The notes under the pieces were generated by a model, which saw nothing but the letters and a program-made list of their open reading frames with translations, was not told the origin of the DNA and searched no databases. The position numbers and the translations under genes are program-made. From Flavobacterium sp. CBA20B-1 (GTDB lineage: Bacteria > Bacteroidota > Bacteroidia > Flavobacteriales > Flavobacteriaceae), in NCBI RefSeq assembly GCF_028473145.1, contig NZ_CP092370.1, positions 1,798,001 through 1,862,000 of the forward strand: 64,000 nucleotides of DNA, read 5' to 3'. Below are positions 1 through 9,100 of the stretch, in pieces; position 1 is the stretch's first letter; each line of letters opens with the position of its first letter.

Positions 1-1530
1 AATCCAGTGGTAATATGCATTATCGTCGTATAATTGGTACACGTATTCGGCAACCAAGTAAAACATGATATTGTTTTTATGACGGTCTAAGTTAAATGTA
101 AGTCCACTTGCTTTTAAATGTGCTTTTAACTCATTAAAATATTTTGGATTGTTGTAGATACGCTCTGCTAACTGTTTGGGCGATAGTTTTTCCAAAACAG
201 CACGTTCTTTTTCGATTTGTTCGAAAACGTAGTAGCTTACCAACGATGTTTTCATTAAAAGCTGTATAGCATCTTCCCCGTGTTTGTTTTTTAACGGCAC
301 AAAAACATCTGGAACAATACCACCACCTCCAAACACAACTCTGCCTTTTATTGTTTTAAATTTAAGGCTGTCTGCTAAATGAATACTGTCTTTGGAATAC
401 AACTCACCTGATTTGAAACGGTTGCTTAGATCGCTATTGTATTCATCTAGTCCATCGTTGTAGGGTTTTTGAATCGATCTACCTGAAGGCGTGTAATAAC
501 GCGCTGTGGTCAACCGAACGGCAGATCCGTCGCCTAAATACATTTCGCGTTGCACCAATCCTTTTCCATAAGAACGTCGGCCAACGATTGTTCCCCGGTC
601 GTTATCTTGAATGGCTCCGGCAATAATTTCGCTTGCAGATGCCGAATTTTCATTGATAAGAATATATAGTTTTTTATTAGTAAACAGCCCTTTGTTTGAT
701 GCTTTGGTAATTTTTACATTACCTTTTTTGTTTACTGTTTTCACAATGATTTCGTTTCCGTCTAAGAAATCATCAGCAATTTGGATAGCCGGTTCCATAT
801 ACCCGCCGCCGTTTTCGCGCAGGTCTAGCACCAACTCATTAATCCCTTGATTCAACAATGATTGCAAGCCGTTTTTAAATTCGGAATAGGTGGTTTCTGA
901 AAATCGGTTTATTTTAATATAGCCCGTTTCGCTATCAATTTTTATAGCAGTATCCACGCTTTTTAGAGGCACTTCACCCCTTGCAATTTCAACATCAAAG
1001 GTTTTATTGGTAGATTTTCTATAAACTTTTAAAAGTGCTTTTGTGCCGGCATTTCCTTTTAAGAGGTTTACGATAGAATCGTTGGAAAGACCTTGATTGA
1101 ACAATTGCACCTTTTCGGCATATAGAATTCGGTCGCCCGGTTTTAGCCCTGCTTTGTCTGAAGGACCGCCTGGCAAAGGTTTTACAACTGCCAATGTATC
1201 GTTTAAAATATGGTAATTAATTCCGATACCTACAAAGGAACCTTTCATCACGTTTTGAACCTCATCAAATTCTGATTTTGAAATATAGGTAGAGTGTGGG
1301 TCTAATTGCGAAAGGATATTGTTAACCGTCATATCGATAATGGAATCGGTATTTACGTTGTCCACATATTCCTGCTCAATCAAGTCGATAAGTTTGTTTA
1401 GCTTCACGCGCCCTTTTTCTTCTTTAACAGAAAAGGGGGCACCGTTTTTAGCAAAAAATCCGCCTAAAACAATACCGGCTGCCAAGGAACCCATTGTTAT
1501 TAAAGGCCATAAATAATTTTTCTTACTCAT
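1..1530 (-). CDS. S41 family C-terminal processing peptidase (3' end outside window)
   Basis: Serine protease of the CtpA/Prc type, expected to trim or degrade proteins in the periplasm. The start is the ATG complement at 1528-1530 and about 510 residues are visible; the C-terminus lies beyond the window edge. An N-terminal membrane anchor (LWPLITMGSLAAGIVLGG) is followed by a PDZ domain around residues 95-180 (GPSDKAGLKPGDRI) and the peptidase core. The core carries the Ser motif NENSASASE near residue 297 and the partner Lys in YGKGLVQ near residue 322. It overlaps the end of the upstream dCMP deaminase gene by 8 nt, so the two are probably co-transcribed and translationally coupled. The family call is secure; the substrate is unknown. 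Confidence 0.93.
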   Translation of the reverse strand, partial: MSKKNYLWPLITMGSLAAGIVLGGFFAKNGAPFSVKEEKGRVKLNKLIDLIEQEYVDNVNTDSIIDMTVNNILSQLDPHSTYISKSEFDEVQNVMKGSFVGIGINYHILNDTLAVVKPLPGGPSDKAGLKPGDRILYAEKVQLFNQGLSNDSIVNLLKGNAGTKALLKVYRKSTNKTFDVEIARGEVPLKSVDTAIKIDSETGYIKINRFSETTYSEFKNGLQSLLNQGINELVLDLRENGGGYMEPAIQIADDFLDGNEIIVKTVNKKGNVKITKASNKGLFTNKKLYILINENSASASEIIAGAIQDNDRGTIVGRRSYGKGLVQREMYLGDGSAVRLTTARYYTPSGRSIQKPYNDGLDEYNSDLSNRFKSGELYSKDSIHLADSLKFKTIKGRVVFGGGGIVPDVFVPLKNKHGEDAIQLLMKTSLVSYYVFEQIEKERAVLEKLSPKQLAERIYNNPKYFNELKAHLKASGLTFNLDRHKNNIMFYLVAEYVYQLYDDNAYYHWI

Positions 1531-1969
1531 ACAACAAAGAGCTTAAATCTTCTATCTGAACCACTTCCACTCCAGCTCTCTTTAAAAAATCGATACCAGC
1601 TAAATCTTTATAACTATTTTGATAAACCACACGCACAATACCTGCTTGGTGGATTAACTTGCTGCAGTCTTTGCAAGGACTCATTGTAATGTAAAGTGTT
1701 GCATTATCGCACGATTGCGTAGATTTGGCAACTTTTAGAATGGCGTTGGCTTCTGCATGTAGCACATACCATTTGGTGGTTCCTTCTTCGTCTTCACAAC
1801 AGTTCTCAAAACCCGATGGCGTACCGTTATATCCGTCGGATATAATCATTTTATCTTTAACGATAATGGCACCCACTTTTTTTCGCTGACAATAAGATAA
1901 CTGCCCCCACTCTTTTGCAATTTTTAAGTAGGCTTTGTCATACTTATTAAGCTTTGTTTGGTTTTTCAT
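1523..1969 (-). CDS. dCMP deaminase (ComEB-like, zinc-dependent)
   Basis: Cytidine/deoxycytidylate deaminase family protein of 148 residues, expected to convert dCMP to dUMP for thymidylate synthesis. The zinc site is visible: His71 and catalytic Glu73 in HAEAN, then Cys99 and Cys102 in PCKDC. The length matches bacterial dCMP deaminases. The substrate-loop region GYNGTPSGFENC is typical of the dCMP rather than the tRNA-adenosine deaminase branch. The stop codon overlaps the first codons of the S41 protease gene, a common pairing in this family of bacteria. An AT-rich gap of about 220 bp separates it from the divergent terB-like gene. Confidence 0.92.
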   Translation of the reverse strand: MKNQTKLNKYDKAYLKIAKEWGQLSYCQRKKVGAIIVKDKMIISDGYNGTPSGFENCCEDEEGTTKWYVLHAEANAILKVAKSTQSCDNATLYITMSPCKDCSKLIHQAGIVRVVYQNSYKDLAGIDFLKRAGVEVVQIEDLSSLLYE

Positions 1970-2190
1970 ATATTGAAAAAAGGAACTATTTTGTTTTTTT
2001 TAACAGAAATTGGTAGTGCAAAATTACATAAAAAAAACAATTCTAAAAATTTAAACGAAAGATATATTTGGGTATTTAAAATATTTTTATAGCAAGAGAA
2101 ATGTATTAAAATTATGATAAATGTAAGAAAATAATTGCATATTTTTTATTTTATAGTTAAATTTAGTAGGTAATTTTAAAATAAAAATAT

Positions 2191-2640
2191 ATGTCGTATC
2201 AGGATATTTATGATAGCGGATTAAAAGAAAGAAATAAAGGTCATTTTGCATCGATTGTACGCATTGCTTTTAGCGATGGAAAATACACGGAAACGGAACG
2301 CCAATTCATTGAAGCATTGGCAAGTAAACTGGATATTACAGAAGAAGATTTTAAATCGATTTTAGAAGATCCAACAAAATATCCCGTAAATCCTCCTTAT
2401 TTACAAGAGCGACGCATTGAGCGCTTGTTTGATCTGGCGCATATTGTGTTTATTAACCATATTTTGGGTCCTGAACAGAAAGCCATTTTGCAAAAATTTG
2501 CATCGGCTTTGGGATTTGTAGGCGATATTCGGGCTATTACCAATAAAGCGCTTAGTTTGTTGGTAATGGAATACAGTTTAGAAGATTTTAAGTTGGAAAT
2601 GGATCTTTACATTAAAACAATAAGTGAAAAAGCGAGTTGA
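2191..2640 (+). CDS. TerB family protein
   Basis: Small all-helical protein (149 residues) with a TerB-like fold: the segment from about residue 18 to 60 (VRIAFSDGKYTETERQFIEA, then KLDITEEDF) is the typical acidic TerB signature seen in tellurite-resistance TerB and in many stand-alone proteins of unknown role. There is no signal peptide or membrane segment, so it is probably cytoplasmic. It is a single-gene unit divergent from the dCMP deaminase, and its stop codon lies inside the loop of a terminator hairpin. No other ter genes are nearby, so a tellurite function is not supported; related solo TerB proteins are thought to bind metal or membranes. Confidence 0.8.
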   Translation: MSYQDIYDSGLKERNKGHFASIVRIAFSDGKYTETERQFIEALASKLDITEEDFKSILEDPTKYPVNPPYLQERRIERLFDLAHIVFINHILGPEQKAILQKFASALGFVGDIRAITNKALSLLVMEYSLEDFKLEMDLYIKTISEKAS

Positions 2641-2654
2641 TACTCGCTTTTTTT
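2627..2654 (+). terminator. Intrinsic terminator of terB-like gene
   Basis: Perfect 11-bp stem (AAAAAGCGAGT / ACTCGCTTTTT) with a 4-nt loop, followed by a T-run. The loop contains the terB stop codon. It probably also serves the convergent SIMPL gene. Confidence 0.85.
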
Positions 2655-2672
2655 ATAATCTGCTTATTTTAT

Positions 2673-3434
2673 TTATTCTAAGAAAAACACAATGGTACTC
2701 ACCACTCTTGCTTTTTGCATATAAGGTTCTTTGGGGCTTTCCGAAGGTTCTGCACCTTCGCCATCGTAATATCTATAATTACCCACAATAGAAATTTGTC
2801 CTTGTGATGCCGTTTTTATTTTTCCCAATTGCGCCTGTGAGTCGTTTGCAAATTGCTCCCCTGCAATCCGGGCGTTTTTTGTACTTTCTGCTATTAACTT
2901 TGGCTTTATCGTGTTTAGCTCGGGAAAGGTGTACGCAACATATATTTTTGATGTTAGATCCTTACTAATTAAATCAAGCTCTATTTTCGATGCTTTACTT
3001 TCCAGTTCTTCAACTTCATTAGATTTTATTGAAAGGCTTTGTGCGGCTGTGTATCGATCAATTTTGATTTGAACTTCTTTGCCATCACGCCATTCGCTGG
3101 AATAGTATGTTTGGCGATCGGTAACATTCAAATTGTTCACTTTTATTGCATCTTTTGCATATCCAATACTTTCCAAATAAGCTATAACGTTGTTTTTTTT
3201 AACCTCTGTTTGGTTGATAACGCCTTTCAAATCATCGCCCGAAAACGAAAAACTTAGTGTAACCCAAGCAGAAGTGGCTTTCATTTCCATTTCTGCAAGT
3301 CCTTTTACGGCCACAACGCGGTCTTTGTCGCTAAATGTTTTAAGTCCTTTAAATATAAAAAAGCCTAACGAAAAAAGACCTATTATAATGGCCACGCTTA
3401 AAATTACTGCTTTTGATATACTTTTGTTTTCCAT
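2673..3434 (-). CDS. SIMPL (DUF541) domain protein, membrane-anchored
   Basis: Protein of 253 residues with one N-terminal membrane helix (about residues 9-28) and a periplasmic SIMPL/DUF541 domain starting near residue 40 (RVVAVKGLAEMEMKATSAWV). The later repeat-like halves contain GYAKDAIKVNNLNVTDR, typical of this oxidative-stress and signalling-associated family whose biochemical role is unknown. The protein ends in a hydrophobic strand (VVSTIVFFLE). It is convergent with terB and in the same direction as fbp but separated from it by about 70 bp, so probably a single-gene unit. Confidence 0.85.
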   Translation of the reverse strand: MENKSISKAVILSVAIIIGLFSLGFFIFKGLKTFSDKDRVVAVKGLAEMEMKATSAWVTLSFSFSGDDLKGVINQTEVKKNNVIAYLESIGYAKDAIKVNNLNVTDRQTYYSSEWRDGKEVQIKIDRYTAAQSLSIKSNEVEELESKASKIELDLISKDLTSKIYVAYTFPELNTIKPKLIAESTKNARIAGEQFANDSQAQLGKIKTASQGQISIVGNYRYYDGEGAEPSESPKEPYMQKARVVSTIVFFLE

Positions 3435-3506
3435 GATTTTTCTGATTAATCTTCTTGCTAATTTACAAAAAAAATAGTCTGAATTTCTTCAGACCATTTA
3501 ATATTT

Positions 3507-4502
3507 TTACAAATAACTTTCTAATTTATCAACCATATTTTTACTTCCGCAGAAAATTGGCACGCGCTGATGCAATTCGGTAGGTTCAATTTCTAAAATT
3601 CGTTGGTGCCCGTCGGTTGCTTTTCCGCCCGCTTGTTCAATAATCATGGCAAAAGGATTACATTCATACAATAAACGCAACTTTCCGTTTGGTTTTGATA
3701 CTGTTCCGGGATACATATAAATACCTCCTTTTAAAATATTTCTGTGCACATCGGCTACCAAACTACCAATGTATCTACCGCTGTATGGTTTTTTGTTGGA
3801 ATCATCCTTACAAAAAGAAATATAATCTTTTACCCCTTGCTGAAACTGATTGAAATTTCCTTCGTTAACAGAAAATATAGAACCGTTATCACTTATTTTC
3901 ATATCGGGATGCGATAAAAAGAACGTTCCCAAAGATGGATCTAACGTAAACCCATTTACACCATTGCCGGTTGTGTAAACCAACATGGTACTAGAACCAT
4001 AAATCACATAACCCGCTGCCACTTGGTGAATTCCTTTTTGAAGAAAATCGGCTTGGGTAACTGGTGTTCCTGGTTCTGAAATACGGCGATATACTGAAAA
4101 AATAGTTCCAACAGAAACATTCACATCTATATTTGATGAGCCATCTAAAGGATCCATCAGCAACACATATTTATTATTGTTGTTGCCATCGGCTCCGCAA
4201 ACGGTAATAAAATCATCGTTTTCTTCCGATGCAATTCCACAAACAATTTCGCGGTTAATAAGCGTTTGGATAAACACTTCATTGGCAAAAACATCTAACT
4301 TTTGTTGCTGTTCGCCTTGAATGTTTTCGCTTCCGAAGGCTCCGGTAATATCTACCAAACCTGCTTGGTTTACTTTCTGCGCCACAATCTTCGATGCCAA
4401 ACGAATAGAGTTCATTAACCGAGATAATTCACCCGAAGAATACGCAAAATCCTGCTGTTTTTTTATTATAAATTCACCTAAAGTAGTATATCTTTCTTCC
4501 AT
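3507..4502 (-). CDS. fbp: Class 1 fructose-1,6-bisphosphatase
   Basis: Gluconeogenic enzyme hydrolysing fructose-1,6-bisphosphate to fructose-6-phosphate, 331 residues, the normal length for class 1 enzymes. The metal-binding signature [19 protein letters not shown] is intact near residue 117, the upstream acidic motif SEEND is present, and the substrate-binding stretch [19 protein letters not shown] and the C-terminal [17 protein letters not shown] are all recognisable. It is transcribed divergently from aspartate kinase. Together with glucose-6-phosphate isomerase further along, it shows the standard hexose-phosphate pathway. Cytoplasmic. Confidence 0.97.
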   Translation of the reverse strand: MEERYTTLGEFIIKKQQDFAYSSGELSRLMNSIRLASKIVAQKVNQAGLVDITGAFGSENIQGEQQQKLDVFANEVFIQTLINREIVCGIASEENDDFITVCGADGNNNNKYVLLMDPLDGSSNIDVNVSVGTIFSVYRRISEPGTPVTQADFLQKGIHQVAAGYVIYGSSTMLVYTTGNGVNGFTLDPSLGTFFLSHPDMKISDNGSIFSVNEGNFNQFQQGVKDYISFCKDDSNKKPYSGRYIGSLVADVHRNILKGGIYMYPGTVSKPNGKLRLLYECNPFAMIIEQAGGKATDGHQRILEIEPTELHQRVPIFCGSKNMVDKLESYL

Positions 4503-4670
4503 TTTTTATTGTAAAACTGGTACAAATATCGGTAAAATGTAAATATAAACCCATTTCTTTTAAGTTTTTTGCAATGTAGTTATTGTTCAATGAAAACGGT
4601 TCATTATTTTTGCCGCAAACAAACAAAACAATTCTATTTTTTTTATGAACCTAATTTACTAATAAGCAAA

Positions 4671-5924
4671 ATGAAAGTATTCAAATTTGGTGGTGCGTCT
4701 ATCAAAGATCCGCAAGCAATTCGCAACGTGTTACATGTATTAAAAACCGTTGGTTTCAACAATAGTTTAATCATTGCATCGGCAATGGGCAAAACCACAA
4801 ACGCCTTGGAAGATGTGGTGAATGCTTATTTTAAGAAACCCGAAGAGCTAAAAAACGCCCTACAAATTGTTTCTGATTACCATTTAGAAATTCTGAATGA
4901 ATTGTTTGAAAATAAAAGCCATTTGGTTTTTGACAAAGTACGTGTTTTATTCGTAGAAATGGAGTTTTTCCTTTCTACCAACAAATCGCCCAATTACAAT
5001 TTTGTGTACGATCAAATTGTTTCGTATGGCGAAATTATTTCTACTACCATTTTAAGTTATTTTTTTAACGACCAAAGCATTGAAAATATTTGGATTGATG
5101 CCCGTAATTTGATTAAAACCGACACCACATACCGCGATGGTTTGGTAGATTGGAAAGCAACCGAACAAAATATCACCAATCAATTACAAGGCAAAAAACT
5201 CTATGTAACCCAAGGTTTTATAGGGTCTGATCCCAATCACTTTTCGGTTACTTTAGGCAGAGAAGGTTCTGATTATTCGGCAGCGATCTTTGCTTATTGT
5301 TTGAATGCCGAAAGTGTAACCATTTGGAAAGATGTACCGGGTGTTTTAAATGCCGATCCAAGATATTTTGAAGACACTGTTTTACTGAATCAAATTTCGT
5401 ATCACGAAGCTATTGAATTGGCTTTTTACGGCGCATCGGTCATTCACCCAAAAACCTTACAACCCTTACAAAGAAAAGAAATCCCCTTGTTTGTAAAATC
5501 GTTTGTAAACCCAACCTTGCCGGGAACATCGGTTTCTAAAGGTGCCGATTTAGAACCTCACACTGCGTGTTTTATTGTAAAGAAAAACCAATTACTTATT
5601 TCTATTGCTTCAAAAGATTTTTCATTTATTATGGAACATCAAGTAAGCGATATTTTTAAATTGTTTGCCGATCAACACATAAAAGTAAATGTTATACAAA
5701 ATGCGGCAATTAGTTTCACGGTTTGTGTGGAAGATAAATTTGGCAACTTTGAACACATTTTAGAAGATTTAGACAACAATTTCAAGATTACATACAACGA
5801 AAACGTATCACTTTATACCATTCGACATTTCACGCCCGAAGCTGCTGAAAAAGTAATTGCAAACAAAGCAGTGCTTTTGCAGCAAATTAATCGCGAAACC
5901 ATGCAAATTGTTATAAAAGAGTAA
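4671..5924 (+). CDS. Aspartate kinase
   Basis: First step of the aspartate family pathway (Lys, Thr, Met): ATP-dependent phosphorylation of aspartate. I chose the ATG at 4671 because the protein then begins MKVFKFGGASIKDP, the universal family start; an upstream in-frame ATG at 4569 adds 34 residues unlike the family. That gives 417 residues. The kinase domain shows KFGGAS, SYGEIIST and the substrate loop TLGREGSDYSAA; the last 130 or so residues form the regulatory region expected to hold ACT domains. Monofunctional, with no fused homoserine dehydrogenase. It is divergent from fbp. Confidence 0.93.
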   Translation: MKVFKFGGASIKDPQAIRNVLHVLKTVGFNNSLIIASAMGKTTNALEDVVNAYFKKPEELKNALQIVSDYHLEILNELFENKSHLVFDKVRVLFVEMEFFLSTNKSPNYNFVYDQIVSYGEIISTTILSYFFNDQSIENIWIDARNLIKTDTTYRDGLVDWKATEQNITNQLQGKKLYVTQGFIGSDPNHFSVTLGREGSDYSAAIFAYCLNAESVTIWKDVPGVLNADPRYFEDTVLLNQISYHEAIELAFYGASVIHPKTLQPLQRKEIPLFVKSFVNPTLPGTSVSKGADLEPHTACFIVKKNQLLISIASKDFSFIMEHQVSDIFKLFADQHIKVNVIQNAAISFTVCVEDKFGNFEHILEDLDNNFKITYNENVSLYTIRHFTPEAAEKVIANKAVLLQQINRETMQIVIKE

Positions 5925-5953
5925 TTTTTACCACAGATACACAGATTAGTATC

Positions 5954-6613
5954 ATGAATATTCACTTTAAGACAAGGTATTTATACCCTGACGAACTACG
6001 AATATTAAACACCTTGAAATTGCAGAAAGAAAAAGAAAAAAGCAGTAAAATTAAACTCCATCATTTTATTGCAGCTACAATTTTGGGAATAGTTTTAATA
6101 TATATTTCTTTTAGAATTGCTGATAGTTTTTGGCTTTTCCTTTTAGGAACAACTGCCGTTTTACTATTTGCATTTGTCTTTTTTGTACCATATGAAATCT
6201 ACAAAAAAAGAAAAAAATGTAAGTCATTTTTAGAACAACTAAATACAATTATAGTCAAAGGAACGGTTGACACTTGTCTAATTACTGCTAAAAAAATTGC
6301 AATAGCACCAGAGTATGATGACGAGAGCGACTTATACATTATTGAAATTAATCAAAACGAAGTTTTATACTTATGGGATACTGAATACAACCTAAATAAA
6401 AAATTTCCTTGTTTAAAATTTGAAATATATAGTGAGGTCTTTTTCAACCTTACGAATAGACAAATTTATCAATTAAGTGAAAAAATTCAGCCAATGCAAA
6501 TCGACAAAAAAGCAAAGTGGAATTTCATAAAACAAAATGGTGCACCAAAACATTTAGAAATAGAAAAAATAAACTTCGACAAACTATTTGAAAAATACAA
6601 CAATTGTAAGTAA
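5954..6613 (+). CDS. Unknown two-helix membrane protein
   Basis: I do not recognise this 219-residue protein. Visible features are a charged N-terminus, two adjacent membrane helices at about residues 35-75 (IAATILGIVLIYISFRIA and FWLFLLGTTAVLLFAFVFFV), then a cytoplasmic, lysine-rich domain with strands (VDTCLITAKKIAIA, LYIIEINQNEVLYLWDTE). It starts 30 bp after aspartate kinase, and the gap contains the phrase ACCACAGATACACAGATT, which resembles dispersed repeats in many genomes. Its base composition looks more AT-rich than its neighbours, so recent acquisition is possible. Coding potential is good but function is unknown. Confidence 0.65.
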   Translation: MNIHFKTRYLYPDELRILNTLKLQKEKEKSSKIKLHHFIAATILGIVLIYISFRIADSFWLFLLGTTAVLLFAFVFFVPYEIYKKRKKCKSFLEQLNTIIVKGTVDTCLITAKKIAIAPEYDDESDLYIIEINQNEVLYLWDTEYNLNKKFPCLKFEIYSEVFFNLTNRQIYQLSEKIQPMQIDKKAKWNFIKQNGAPKHLEIEKINFDKLFEKYNNCK

Positions 6614-6720
6614 CAGAAGAATTTAAAACAAAGAGTTTTATACTCTTAAATCAGATACGATATAAAAATTAAATCTATTAAAGCTACAACTTTTAGTAGT
6701 TTTTTAGTTTTAACAAAATT

Positions 6721-6737
6721 TTGGCACGCAATTTGGT
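6721..6737 (+). promoter_or_regulatory. Sigma-54-like -24/-12 promoter
   Basis: TTGGCACGCAATTTGG matches the sigma-54 consensus TTGGCACG-N4-TTGC except that the final C of the -12 element is G. The spacing is correct (GG to GG exactly 12 nt). It lies 35 bp upstream of the ATG at 6772, so a transcript start near 6747 would give a short leader. Confidence 0.4.
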
Positions 6738-6771
6738 TTGACCCAAACAAATCATAAAACAACAAAATAGT

Positions 6772-7329
6772 ATGAAAAAATTAGTTTACTTATTTACTTT
6801 ATTTTCGGCAGCTGCCTTTGCCCAAGAACAACAAAAAGATGTGGTCACCATCTCTGCAAACTACAATTTTTCTGAACCTACACAATACGGTGTTAGCTTA
6901 GAATTCACGAAAGAAGCCAGAAAAGACGAACGTTTAACATCGCGCTTGTTGAATATTAGTTACGGACAATTGGAATACGACAACAATTATTTAAAAAGTA
7001 CCGGAGAAGGATTTGTAGTTGAATTGGGTAGCCGCACCTATTTTAAGAAAGGAGTTCGAGAAGGTTTCTATGCAGAAAACTTTATTACACACGGACAAAT
7101 TAAATTCGACGAAATGATCAATGGGGAAAATTTTGAAGGAAAGTACAGTTTCTGGAGTATTTTTAACCCCAATCTTGGATACAAAATACATCTTAGCAAA
7201 AATTTAAGCATCGACCCATCGGTTGGTTTCAACTGGAAATGGGAAGTGCGTGGCAAAGGTGGCATCGATAACCGTCATTTTGATAACTTTGTGTTTAAAG
7301 CTGGTGTGAAGTTGGGCTACACGTTTTAA
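6772..7329 (+). CDS. Secreted, probable outer-membrane beta-barrel protein of unknown function
   Basis: 185-residue protein with a clear signal peptide (MKKLVYLFTLFSAAAFAQ, cleavage near residue 18). The mature part alternates polar and aromatic residues in strands and ends in an aromatic residue (FVFKAGVKLGYTF), a typical C-terminal barrel strand. Length and pattern suggest a small 8-stranded barrel. There are no catalytic motifs. It is monocistronic, followed by a strong terminator and preceded by a sigma-54-like site, so expression may be condition-dependent. The specific family is not recognised. Confidence 0.7.
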   Translation: MKKLVYLFTLFSAAAFAQEQQKDVVTISANYNFSEPTQYGVSLEFTKEARKDERLTSRLLNISYGQLEYDNNYLKSTGEGFVVELGSRTYFKKGVREGFYAENFITHGQIKFDEMINGENFEGKYSFWSIFNPNLGYKIHLSKNLSIDPSVGFNWKWEVRGKGGIDNRHFDNFVFKAGVKLGYTF

Positions 7330-7349
7330 GGGTTACTTTAAAAAGCTAA

Positions 7350-7385
7350 AAAAAGTCTGTATTATTAAATGATGCAGACTTTTTT
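7350..7385 (+). terminator. Intrinsic terminator
   Basis: Stem AAAAAGTCTG / CAGACTTTTT around an AT-rich partly paired loop, followed by T-rich sequence, 20 bp after the stop of the barrel protein gene. Confidence 0.8.
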
Positions 7386-7575
7386 GTTTGTAAGCTGTTT
7401 ACTTATTTTGAGAAATAGATTACAAAACTCCTTTCAATTACCTATAAATCAACTAATTCAAATATTTTTTTAAAAATTAAAGTCTTTTTACAGTTCCAAA
7501 GTCAGATTATTTTTAGTTTTATTTAAGAAAAAGTTGCTGCTTTTTTTTTATCTTAAAAAAAATTTTTTGAAAAAA

Positions 7576-9099
7576 ATGCAAATTAACAAAGTTGAACTAC
7601 GAAATTTAGAAATTGAAGATTATATTGGTTTAAAGAACTCTATGCTGCAAGCATACGAAGAAGGTGTAGATGATCCGTATTGGAAAAAAGAAGAAATTCG
7701 CCGATTATTAAAGATTTTTCCTGAAGGGCAAATCGTTATTGTAGTAGATGATGTTGTTGTGGGCGCTGCTTTGTCGCTGATTGTTGATGAAAGTGTTGCT
7801 CTTTCAAACCACAAATACAATGATATTATAACCGATGGAAAGTTTAATACACACAATCCTGACGGAGAAGTTTTATATGGAATAGACGTGTTCATTCACC
7901 CCAATTATCGTGGTTTGCGACTAGGAAGACGTTTGTATGATGGACGAAAAGAATTGTGTGAACAGCTCAATTTAAAATCGATTATTTTTGCCGGCCGCAT
8001 TCCAAATTACCATAATTATTCCAAAGATTTAACTCCAAAGCAATATCTTGAAAAAGTAAAAACAAAGGAAATTCATGATCCTGTTATTTCGTTTCAGGTC
8101 AATAACGATTTCCACATTAAAAGATTGCTTCGCAACTATTTAGAAGGCGATCGCGATTCGCGTGATTATGCCGTTTTGCTGGAGTGGAACAATATTTCAT
8201 ACGATAAATCACCTGTATTAATCAATACCAAAAAAAGTGTGGTTCGCTTAGGTTTAATACAATGGCAAATGCGGCCTTTAAACAATTTAGAGGAATTTTT
8301 TGATCAGGCAGAATTTTTTATCGATGCCGTTTCGGGTTATGAAAGTGATTTTGCCACATTCCCTGAATTGTTTGTGGCACCTCTTATGGCCGATTACAAC
8401 CATTTATCTGAATCGGAAGCCATACGTGAACTAGCAAAATATACCGATACCATTCAAAAACGTTTTCAAGAACTCGCCATTCAATACAATATCAATATCA
8501 TCACAGGAAGTATGCCGTATTTAGATGAAAATGTTCTTTATAATGTAGGTTTTTTGTGCAAACGCGATGGATCTTCCGAAATGTACCGAAAAATACATAT
8601 CACACCAAACGAACGATTATATTGGGGAATGCAGGGCGGCGATGTGATACAAACGTTTGATACCGATTGCGGAAAAATAGGTATTATTATTTGTTATGAT
8701 GTAGAGTTTCCGGAACTTTCCAGACTAATGAGCGATGATGGTATGGAAATTCTTTTTGTTCCCTATTTAACCGATACGCAAAACGGATACACCCGCGTGC
8801 GTAGTTGTGCGCAAGCTCGTGCTATTGAAAACGAATGCTATGTGGCTATTACCGGTTGTGTAGGAAACCTTCCAAAAGTAAATAATATGGATATTCAATA
8901 CGGGCAAGCAGCCGTTTTCACTCCATCTGATTTTGCTTTTCCAAATAATGGTGTCAAAGCCGAAGCTACACCAAATACCGAAATGACGTTGATTGTTGAT
9001 GTGGAATTAAATGCTTTAAAAGAGCTACACGAATTGGGAAGTGTGCGTATTAAAAAAGATCGAAGATTGGATTTATATAAACTAAGAAAATTAAAATAA
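7576..9099 (+). CDS. GNAT acetyltransferase-nitrilase superfamily fusion protein
   Basis: Two-domain protein of 507 residues from the ATG at 7576 (MQINKVELRNLEIEDY); an earlier ATG at 7534 adds a Lys/Phe-rich tail and is unlikely. Residues 1-200 form a GNAT N-acetyltransferase domain, with the acetyl-CoA loop in HPNYRGLRLGRRLYDGR. Residues from about 220 form a carbon-nitrogen hydrolase domain with the full triad: Glu264 (FPELF), Lys339 (YRKIH) and Cys373 (ICYDVEFPE). The hydrolase should act on an amide or nitrile, but the substrate is unknown. The fusion is known from Bacteroidota and other groups. The next gene begins 1 nt after the stop, so they form an operon. Confidence 0.9.
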   Translation: MQINKVELRNLEIEDYIGLKNSMLQAYEEGVDDPYWKKEEIRRLLKIFPEGQIVIVVDDVVVGAALSLIVDESVALSNHKYNDIITDGKFNTHNPDGEVLYGIDVFIHPNYRGLRLGRRLYDGRKELCEQLNLKSIIFAGRIPNYHNYSKDLTPKQYLEKVKTKEIHDPVISFQVNNDFHIKRLLRNYLEGDRDSRDYAVLLEWNNISYDKSPVLINTKKSVVRLGLIQWQMRPLNNLEEFFDQAEFFIDAVSGYESDFATFPELFVAPLMADYNHLSESEAIRELAKYTDTIQKRFQELAIQYNINIITGSMPYLDENVLYNVGFLCKRDGSSEMYRKIHITPNERLYWGMQGGDVIQTFDTDCGKIGIIICYDVEFPELSRLMSDDGMEILFVPYLTDTQNGYTRVRSCAQARAIENECYVAITGCVGNLPKVNNMDIQYGQAAVFTPSDFAFPNNGVKAEATPNTEMTLIVDVELNALKELHELGSVRIKKDRRLDLYKLRKLK

Positions 9100-9100
9100 A

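Noticed and set aside
2191..2640. Tellurite resistance system
   Set aside because: Only one TerB-domain gene; no TerC, TerD or TerZ relatives near.
4569..4670. 34-residue N-terminal extension of aspartate kinase
   Set aside because: The family starts at MKVFKFGG; the extension is Phe/Tyr/Lys-rich intergenic translation.
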